In this document: one piece after another, positions 1 through 4,021 of the stretch
How positions within the stretch are numbered: the stretch's first letter is position 1
Layout of the letters: each line of letters starts with the position of its first letter
NCBI GenBank assembly: GCA_903927415.1
Contig: CAIYMZ010000093.1
Location: 1 to 5,703, forward strand
Reading direction: 5' to 3'
From: an uncultured Alphaproteobacteria bacterium
GTDB taxonomy: Bacteria; Pseudomonadota; Alphaproteobacteria; Rickettsiales; UBA1997
DNA length: 5,703 nt
Program-made: the position numbers and the translations under genes
The notes under the pieces: generated by a model
Seen by the model: the letters and a program-made list of their open reading frames with translations, nothing else
Database searches by the model: none
What the model was told of the DNA's origin: nothing

Positions 1-157
1 CTGGATTTGAACCCCCGCGACCGCGTAGCGGCGCAAGAATAAAAATACGCTGGTTCAGCTCGAATTAGAAAATGGTGGAGAGGGCTGGATTTGAACCCCC
101 GCGACCGCGTAGCGGCGCAAGAATTAAACCATCGCTGGTTCAGCTCGAATTAGAAAA
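1..157 (-). repeat. Tandem array of ~85-bp units carrying the tRNA-Tyr 3' end
   Basis: Two units follow the tRNA-Tyr gene on its 3' side, with equivalent points at 1, 85 and 170 (periods 84 and 85). Bases 48-97 are identical over 50 nt to 133-182, and 1-40 are identical over 40 nt to 85-124. Each unit contains the last 25 nt of the tRNA including the CCA, its 3' flank, and a GC-rich stretch with a small CCGC-gta-GCGG hairpin. The units are not functional tRNAs: they lack the 5' half, and the T-stem 5' strand reads GGGGG rather than GCTGG. The array is cut by the window start, so the copy number is unknown. The arrangement recalls the rtT repeats after E. coli tyrT. Confidence 0.9.
73..113 (-). 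pseudogene. Partial tRNA-Tyr 3'-half copy inside the tandem array
   Basis: Bases 73-97 repeat exactly the 3'-terminal 25 nt of the adjacent tRNA-Tyr (CCA, acceptor 3' strand, T-loop and T-stem 3' strand). Beyond that the match becomes approximate but still resembles a class II variable arm, with a CGC/GCG stem around the loop gta. The T-stem cannot pair because the 5' strand has changed to GGGGG. No D-arm or anticodon arm is present, so this is a remnant and not a gene. A second copy of the same kind begins at base 1 and is cut by the window edge. Confidence 0.75.
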
Positions 158-243
158 TGGTGGAGAGGGCTGGATTTGAACCAGCGAACGCTTGCGCGGA
201 CAGATTTACAGTCTGTTGCCATTGACCACTCGGCCACCTCTCC
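158..243 (-). tRNA. tRNA-Tyr (anticodon GTA), class II, CCA encoded
   Basis: Read on the minus strand, the 86-nt gene folds as a full tRNA. The acceptor is GGAGAGG/CCTCTCC (237-243 with 162-168), and the anticodon stem ACAGA/TCTGT carries the loop CTGTAAA with anticodon GTA at 207-209. A long variable arm has a CGC/GCG stem, and the T-arm is GCTGG-TTCAAAT-CCAGC. Discriminator A and the CCA (158-160) are encoded. The long variable arm fits bacterial tRNA-Tyr. It decodes UAU and UAC. Immediately downstream are tandem copies of its own 3' end, and the 3' flank contains an 11-nt sequence complementary to its T-arm. No convincing promoter was found upstream. Confidence 0.97.
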
Positions 244-296
244 ACATATGAAACAGTGCTCCATTAACCTGAGAACGCCACTCCACAAAAAACTCG

Positions 297-388
297 TCAT
301 CCTTGATTCGCATAGCGAATCGAGGATCTCGCGAGTTTGTTTACCGAAGCTCATGAGATCCTCGAGCCCTTTGGGCTCAAGGATGATG
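297..388. repeat. Double-hairpin palindromic intergenic element
   Basis: This stretch between the two tRNA genes is almost entirely self-complementary. Hairpin 1 pairs 299-311 with 315-327 around ATA, with one T-G pair. Hairpin 2 pairs 358-369 with 373-384 around TTT, with one mismatch. A third, competing dyad pairs 325-338 with 347-360 imperfectly (GATCTC...GAGATC). The outer ends TCATCCTT and AAGGATGA are themselves inverted repeats. The design is that of a REP or MITE-like palindromic unit. It has no coding potential I would credit, and its mobility or transcription cannot be judged from one copy. Confidence 0.7.
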
Positions 389-436
389 AAGTCAGAATAA
401 TGCGGATCCATCGCGCTATAAGAAAGCGAAGGCGAA

Positions 437-510
437 TGGAGCGGGTGAAGGGAATCGAACCCTCACGGCCAGCTTGGAAGGCTGGAACTCTACCGTTGAG
501 CTACACCCGC
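437..510 (-). tRNA. tRNA-Gly (anticodon TCC), CCA encoded
   Basis: On the minus strand this 74-nt gene has acceptor GCGGGTG/CACCCGC (504-510 with 441-447), D-arm GCTC/GAGT, anticodon arm CCAGC-CTTCCAA-GCTGG with anticodon TCC at 476-478, and T-loop TTCGATT. Discriminator T and the encoded CCA (437-439) follow; T73 is normal for bacterial tRNA-Gly. It reads GGA and GGG glycine codons. It is co-oriented with tRNA-Tyr 193 bp downstream and with the dut-moeB operon upstream, but a terminator at 599-645 separates it from that operon. An exact 18-nt copy of its 5' end lies 153 bp upstream. Confidence 0.97.
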
Positions 511-529
511 GTAAAACTTTAACAACGCT

Positions 530-598
530 TCGTCGCTTTTCTCGCTTACGCTCGAAGACGACTCGCCCCAGTGATTGCGTCGCTTTGCTCCTGATCAC
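530..598. repeat. Degenerate dispersed-repeat relic between tRNA-Gly and terminator
   Basis: The stretch contains two related words, TCGTCGCTTTTCTC near 531 and GCGTCGCTTTGCTC at 577-590, and a short dyad GTGAT/ATCAC at 571-575 and 594-598. On the minus strand the part at 571-598 resembles, from memory, the widespread intergenic repeat of the GGAGCGAAGCGACGCAATC type found in many bacteria. It is non-coding and degenerate. Any tRNA-Gly promoter would have to lie in or near it, but I could not identify -35 and -10 boxes. Confidence 0.45.
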
Positions 599-645
599 GT
601 TTTTCCTAAAAACAGCCATTAAGGCTGTTTTCTTAACGGAAAAAC
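599..645 (-). terminator. Hairpin terminator of the dut-to-moeB operon (possibly bidirectional)
   Basis: The core is a perfect 9-bp stem, AAAACAGCC (609-617) with GGCTGTTTT (623-631), around a 5-nt loop. On the minus strand it ends in a run of five T, and on the plus strand in TTTTCTT. An outer perfect arm, GTTTTTCC (599-606) with GGAAAAAC (638-645), encloses it. It lies about 45 bp past the moeB stop codon, where an operon terminator is expected, and before tRNA-Gly. Confidence 0.8.
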
Positions 646-663
646 CCGTTGAGCTACACCCGC
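646..663 (-). repeat. Exact 18-nt copy of the tRNA-Gly 5' end
   Basis: Bases 646-663 are identical to 493-510, the first 18 nt of tRNA-Gly (acceptor 5' strand, positions 8-9 and D-stem start). The flanking bases differ on both sides, so identity stops exactly at the tRNA's first base on one side and within the D-loop on the other. It sits between the moeB stop codon and the operon terminator and would therefore be transcribed in the operon's 3' tail. It is a fragment, not a gene. Confidence 0.85.
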
Positions 664-688
664 ATGAAGTCAAAACGAGCGCGCCCTT

Positions 689-1447
689 CTAGGAATGGCA
701 ACAAATTTTGCAACTCGAATTTTTTTTCAAACTTACTTTGCGAAAATCGTTTTTTAGGAAATCGAAAATTAAAATTTTTCCGACTAAATTCTCGTCGATT
801 CCTAAAATTTCTTTGATTGCTGTAGTCGCTTGAAGTGCGCCGATTGTGCCAGCAACCGATCCTAAAATTCCTTTTTCAGAAAGTGGAAGAGAGAACTTTT
901 CATCGACAATGTTCGGATTAAAACAGGCGTAGCAGGGATTATTTTTTTCGTAGGATTTGAAAACAGAAACCTGTCCGCAGAAGCCTTTTACCGCAGCGAA
1001 AATTAGCGGTTTTTTTTCGGCGTGGGCGATTTCGTTGATGATGAAACGCGTCGGAAAATTGTCGGTGGCGTCCAAAATAAAATCGTAATCAGCGACGATT
1101 TTTTTTAGAGTTTCGCGATTGGCACGCAGGTCAAAAATTTTTAAATTTACGTCGGGATTTAACGCCAAGATTTTTTCTTTTGCGCTCACAACTTTTTTTT
1201 CTCCGAGATTTTTTTCACTGTGAATCACTTGACGCTGTAGGTTTGAAAGCTCAACAACATCATCGTCAATCACGCCGATATTCCCGACACCAGCAGCGGC
1301 GAGATAAAATAAAACTGGCGAGCCGAGGCCGCCAGCACCGATCACTAAAACTTTTGCGCGCAGTAATTTTTCTTGGCCTTCTTCACCGATTTCGGGGAGG
1401 ATGGTGTTGCGGAGGTAGCGTTGTTGTTGGTGATCAGTTAAAGGCAT
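689..1447 (-). CDS. moeB: MoeB/ThiF/HesA-family E1-like adenylyltransferase
   Basis: This cytoplasmic E1-like enzyme should adenylate the C-terminal glycine of a small ubiquitin-fold sulfur carrier (MoaD or ThiS type) in molybdopterin or thiamine synthesis. The 252 residues match MoeB in length and order. They include the N-terminal RYLRNTILPEIG with its arginine, the nucleotide-binding loop GAGGLGSP (37-44), DDDVVELSNLQRQ (61-73), and DATDNFPTRF (126-135). Paired zinc cysteines CYAC (172-175) and CKIC (246-249) complete the fold. The conserved cysteine that follows the first zinc pair in MoeB, MOCS3 and ThiF relatives appears replaced by Leu189; MoeB chemistry does not require it. The ATG lies inside the end of the AlbA_2 gene (14-nt overlap) with no Shine-Dalgarno, implying translational coupling. 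The partner carrier is not in the window, so MoeB, ThiF and HesA cannot be separated. Confidence 0.9.
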   Translation of the reverse strand: MPLTDHQQQRYLRNTILPEIGEEGQEKLLRAKVLVIGAGGLGSPVLFYLAAAGVGNIGVIDDDVVELSNLQRQVIHSEKNLGEKKVVSAKEKILALNPDVNLKIFDLRANRETLKKIVADYDFILDATDNFPTRFIINEIAHAEKKPLIFAAVKGFCGQVSVFKSYEKNNPCYACFNPNIVDEKFSLPLSEKGILGSVAGTIGALQATTAIKEILGIDENLVGKILIFDFLKNDFRKVSLKKNSSCKICCHS

Positions 1448-2306
1448 TTTTGATTTTATTTAAAGCAATCGAACCAGTTTGCACCGGCGCATTATCTGCG
1501 TGAACGCGCCATTTTATTTTTACGTCATCAAAAGTCAGATTCGTTGCGAGTAGAATTTTTTCTGATCTGCCGTGGAGCTTTGGCAAGATTGGATCAAAGC
1601 GATTTTCAAAAACATTTTCGCCGTAATATTCGACAGAAGATTCGTCGATTATTTTTACCTTTTGCGCAGGATGAACAATTGCTCGCGGTAGCGTGATGAA
1701 GTAGTTGATGAACCTAGCGTAAACATTGCCGCCATTGAATGGCCTGACTTTGAGATAAATTGCATAATGAGGCGCTGAATTGATTGTTTTTGTATGTATT
1801 TTTTCAACCTCGAATTCCAACTCCACCAACGGATGCTTCGCCCGATTCATCACATCCCGAATTTCGTAATCCTTCATTGGCACAGCTTCAAAATTATAGC
1901 GCCGATAATATTTGCAGTCCGCGCCACTTTGATGCGCCGTATTTCCTTGCGGAACCTCAACGACATACGCCGAGCCATCTTCATCATTCACCGAAATAGA
2001 AATTATTTTTAATCCTTCGATTTTCGGGCCGATGCCGGAATTAATCACCTGCTCCAGCCATTCTTTAGAAAATTTATTTCGATCAATCGGCGTTATTTCA
2101 CGCGGCACATGGCCTGATTCTTTGATGCCGTAAATTATTAAACCACCCACGGCGTTGGCCATCGCACTCACATCTTTGGCGATTTCAGACTTTGCTTTGT
2201 CGGATTTTTCCAGCGCTCCGGAGCTTTTATATTCAAGCTCACTGCCTTCTTCGATTTTATTTTTGATCAGATTTTCCAAATCTTTTTTTGTCTTTGGTAT
2301 TTTCAT
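1434..2306 (-). CDS. AlbA_2 (Schlafen-like) domain protein with beta-rich C-terminal domain
   Basis: This 290-residue protein has an N-terminal AlbA_2/Schlafen-core domain, roughly residues 15-155. Visible signatures are ELEYKSS (23-29), KDVSAMANAVGGLIIYGI (44-61), the VVEVPQGNTAH strand (115-125) and the KYYRR turn (132-136). E20 and E25 are spaced like the acidic pair of Schlafen nucleases, but a full active site is not proven. Residues 158-290 form a second domain, apparently beta-rich, whose family I cannot name; it ends with IKWRVHADNAPVQTG (264-278). Schlafen-fold proteins include RNases, and AlbA_2 domains also occur in transcription regulators. Its ATG overlaps the ORF6N stop by 4 nt (ATGA) and it overlaps moeB by 14 nt. 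Defence or regulation is plausible, but the function is unknown. Confidence 0.85.
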   Translation of the reverse strand: MKIPKTKKDLENLIKNKIEEGSELEYKSSGALEKSDKAKSEIAKDVSAMANAVGGLIIYGIKESGHVPREITPIDRNKFSKEWLEQVINSGIGPKIEGLKIISISVNDEDGSAYVVEVPQGNTAHQSGADCKYYRRYNFEAVPMKDYEIRDVMNRAKHPLVELEFEVEKIHTKTINSAPHYAIYLKVRPFNGGNVYARFINYFITLPRAIVHPAQKVKIIDESSVEYYGENVFENRFDPILPKLHGRSEKILLATNLTFDDVKIKWRVHADNAPVQTGSIALNKIKNAFN

Positions 2307-2821
2307 TCCTTCACTCCTTTTTTCAAAATCACCTGCTGAATTTTATCTTTGGAAAAATTCATCAATTCGCGGAGAGAAACAAAAACTTCTTGGAATTGGT
2401 TGTCATATTTTTTTTCCAACTTTTCGATTTTGGAAGCGAGCTCTTGATCTGTCCTTACGAAGGACTGCAAATGAATAAATGCTCTGACTACTTTTACGCT
2501 GGTTGCAACAGCTTTTGGACTGTTGAGAATTGAGGCCAACATCACGGCGCCATGTTCAGTAAAAACATGTGGGAGAGCGCGTCTTTTCTCGTCTCCCAAA
2601 TTTGCGGTCGCAATTTGCGACCGCAGATTTTGCCATTCCTTCTCGTTCAAACGAAACATGAAATCCGCCGGAAAGCGCTTGATGTTGCGCTTCATTTGCT
2701 CATTTAATCTTTTGGTTTTTACGCCGTAAATCGTGGCTAGATCTCTGTCTAGCATCACTTTTTTACCCCTGATTAAATAAATCAGATTTTGGATTTTTAT
2801 TGCTGGTGTGTTTGCAATCAT
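2303..2821 (-). CDS. ORF6N-domain (KilA-N-like) DNA-binding protein
   Basis: The 172-residue protein begins with a phage-type ORF6N domain at about residues 12-95. Recognisable features are IYLIRGKKVMLDRDLATIYGV (14-34), LNEQMKRNIKRFPADFMFRL (39-58), LRSQIATAN (66-74) and LPHVFTEHGAVMLASILNS (83-101). The rest, about 120-165, is charged and helical with a probable coiled coil (ELASKIEKLEKKYDNQ), suggesting self-association. ORF6N domains are found in phage antirepressor-like proteins and are widely carried on prophages and accessory islands; they are thought to bind DNA. The start is the only good ATG before the domain and lacks a Shine-Dalgarno. It follows dut by 18 nt and overlaps the AlbA_2 gene by 4 nt. 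A perfect 10-bp inverted repeat lies inside the coding sequence at 2603-2625. Confidence 0.9.
   Translation of the reverse strand: MIANTPAIKIQNLIYLIRGKKVMLDRDLATIYGVKTKRLNEQMKRNIKRFPADFMFRLNEKEWQNLRSQIATANLGDEKRRALPHVFTEHGAVMLASILNSPKAVATSVKVVRAFIHLQSFVRTDQELASKIEKLEKKYDNQFQEVFVSLRELMNFSKDKIQQVILKKGVKE
2314..2320 (-). promoter_or_regulatory. Shine-Dalgarno of the AlbA_2 gene
   Basis: The minus-strand sequence AAAGGAG lies 7 nt before the ATG at 2304-2306, inside the 3' end of the ORF6N gene. It is the strongest ribosome binding site in the minus-strand operon and supports the chosen start. It suggests that AlbA_2 is made efficiently even though it overlaps the upstream gene. Confidence 0.8.
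2603..2625. repeat. Perfect 10-bp inverted repeat inside the ORF6N gene
   Basis: TGCGGTCGCA (2603-2612) and TGCGACCGCA (2616-2625) are exact reverse complements separated by ATT. Weaker pairing extends outward to 2598 and 2630 with one mismatch. It encodes LRSQIATA, a conserved stretch of the ORF6N domain, so part of the symmetry is set by the protein. A strong hairpin could form in the mRNA. Confidence 0.85.
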
Positions 2822-2839
2822 GGGTTTTAAAAAAATTAA

Positions 2840-3283
2840 TTAATGTCCCGTAGAGCCAAACCCCCCAACGCCCCGTACCGTTTCATCCAAATTCTCCACC
2901 TCAACAATCTCCGCCTGCTCATGCCGTGCGATCACGATCTGCGCGATGCGCATTCCTCTTGTGATCGTAAAATCAACTTGCGAGTGATTAATTAAAATGG
3001 CGCAAACTTCACCGCGATAGTCTGAATCCACAGTTCCCGGAGAATTCAAAACTGTAATTCCATTTTTCAACGCAAGGCCGGAACGTGGTCGCACTTGGGC
3101 TTCAAAGCCTTTTTCGAGCGCGATTGAAATTCCGGTTTTCACTAATTTTATTTCGCCAGACTTAATTGTGATTGGTTCGTCAATGGCTGCGAGCAAGTCC
3201 ATTCCGGCACTTCCGGAAGTTTCATATTTCGGCAAAGGCAGATCTTTTCCGTTTTCTAGTTTTTTTATTTTTAGGATTGTCAT
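2840..3283 (-). CDS. dut: dUTP diphosphatase (trimeric dUTPase)
   Basis: Dut hydrolyses dUTP to dUMP and pyrophosphate, keeping uracil out of DNA and feeding dTMP synthesis; it is a cytosolic homotrimer. The 147 residues carry all five dUTPase motifs in order: SAGMDLL (25-31), RPRSGL (65-70), NSPGTVDSDYRGE (80-92, catalytic Asp probably D86), RGMRIAQIVIA (109-119) and the flexible C-terminal RGVGGFGSTG (137-146). Length is typical for bacteria. The start is the first ATG of the family-matching frame, with no clear Shine-Dalgarno. It is the first gene of the minus-strand operon within the window and reads away from petA. From memory, alphaproteobacteria often place dut beside a moeB/hesA-type gene; here two accessory genes lie between them. 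Confidence 0.97.
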   Translation of the reverse strand: MTILKIKKLENGKDLPLPKYETSGSAGMDLLAAIDEPITIKSGEIKLVKTGISIALEKGFEAQVRPRSGLALKNGITVLNSPGTVDSDYRGEVCAILINHSQVDFTITRGMRIAQIVIARHEQAEIVEVENLDETVRGVGGFGSTGH

Positions 3284-3324
3284 TCGTCTTTTGATTAAGT
3301 TTTGGAAGTAATTTCAAGGCACCC

Positions 3325-3388
3325 GTCATCGCGTTAGCGTGACCCCTCCTTATCCTGTCATCGTGTTAGCGTGACCCCTTCTTGTCAA
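3325..3388. repeat. Two direct repeats of 32 bp in the dut-petA intergenic region
   Basis: Units 3325-3356 and 3357-3388 both begin GTCATCG(C/T)GTTAGCGTGACCCC and diverge towards the ends. The first unit can fold GTCA-t-CGC-gtta-GCG-TGAC. An inverted pair CCTCCTT (3345-3351) and AAGGAGG (3387-3393) bridges the units. The whole divergent region is about 199 bp and must hold the promoters of dut and petA. I looked for -35/-10 pairs on both strands and found only weak candidates (such as TTGTCA at 3382 with TTTAAA at 3406), so no promoter is called. Confidence 0.75.
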
Positions 3389-3458
3389 GGAGGCTGGGCG
3401 GATGATTTAAAATCCGAGTTGATAAATTGACTTTCATAAATAAAAAACGCGACTCTTT

Positions 3459-3482
3459 TTTTCCCCAAAATTTTCCCCAAAA
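3459..3482 (+). repeat. 12-bp tandem duplication forming the petA leader
   Basis: TTTTCCCCAAAA occurs twice in direct succession (3459-3470 and 3471-3482) and ends exactly at the petA ATG. It occupies the place of the Shine-Dalgarno and contains no purine-rich ribosome binding site. Its effect on translation is unknown. Confidence 0.85.
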
Positions 3483-4019
3483 ATGTCTGAATCTCCAAAG
3501 TCCGAATCTCCTCGGGACGAAAGTCGTCGTAAGTTGCTGACAACCACCGCCTATAGTGCAGCCGGCATTGGCGCGGCTTGTGCGATTTTACCTTTTATCG
3601 ACAGCATGAATCCATCAAGCGATGTGCAAGCTTTGGCTTCAGTTGAGGTCGATATTTCCAACATCAAAATTGGCGAAGAAAAAAAAGTAATGTGGCGCGG
3701 CAAACCGATTTTCATCAAGCGCCGCACCGCCGAAGAAATTGCCGCTGCGCAAAAAGTTGAACTCGCGCAGCTTCGCGATCCACAAGCCGACTCTGACCGA
3801 GTCAAGGCTGGCAAGGAAGAATGGCTCATCACCATCGGCATTTGCACACATCTCGGCTGCATTCCAATCATGGGGCAAGGCGAATTTAACGGTTGGTTTT
3901 GCCCCTGCCACGGTTCGCAATACGACACTTCCGCCCGCATCCGCAAAGGCCCCGCGCCAAAAAATTTAGAAATTCCGCCTTACGAATTTGTTTCGGATAC
4001 GAAAATTAAAATTGGGTAA
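3483..4019 (+). CDS. petA: Ubiquinol-cytochrome c reductase Rieske iron-sulfur subunit
   Basis: The Rieske subunit of cytochrome bc1 takes an electron from ubiquinol at the Qo site through its 2Fe-2S cluster and passes it to cytochrome c1. The 178 residues include a twin-arginine motif SRRKLL (14-19), then one membrane anchor (about 20-40), so the soluble domain lies in the periplasm after Tat export. Cluster box I is CTHLGC (121-126) and box II CPCHGS (140-145), giving ligands C121, H123, C140 and H143 and the disulfide pair C126/C142. Tyr147 of GSQYD follows. The loop at about 82-112 and the ending GPAPKNLEIPPYEF are typical of proteobacterial and mitochondrial forms. The start follows a 12-bp duplication rather than a Shine-Dalgarno. 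petB begins 2 nt after the stop. Confidence 0.98.
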   Translation: MSESPKSESPRDESRRKLLTTTAYSAAGIGAACAILPFIDSMNPSSDVQALASVEVDISNIKIGEEKKVMWRGKPIFIKRRTAEEIAAAQKVELAQLRDPQADSDRVKAGKEEWLITIGICTHLGCIPIMGQGEFNGWFCPCHGSQYDTSARIRKGPAPKNLEIPPYEFVSDTKIKIG

Positions 4020-4021
4020 TC

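Noticed and set aside
73..157. A second functional tRNA gene in the repeats
   Set aside because: Only the 3' portion is present. The T-stem does not pair and there is no D-arm or anticodon arm.
124..673. Short reading frames across the tRNA region on both strands
   Set aside because: They run through two clear tRNA genes and hairpin repeats, and their translations resemble no protein family.
689..1447. Reading the E1-like gene as part of a CBASS or Bil-type ubiquitin-like defence system
   Set aside because: It has standard MoeB length and zinc cysteines. No ubiquitin-like, E2-like, protease or nucleotide cyclase gene lies beside it. The AlbA_2 neighbour alone is not enough.
3382..3448. sigma70 promoter for petA
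   Set aside because: Candidates (TTGTCA with TTTAAA, TTGATA with nearby AT-rich bases) have poor boxes or wrong spacing in an AT-rich region. None stood out enough to call.
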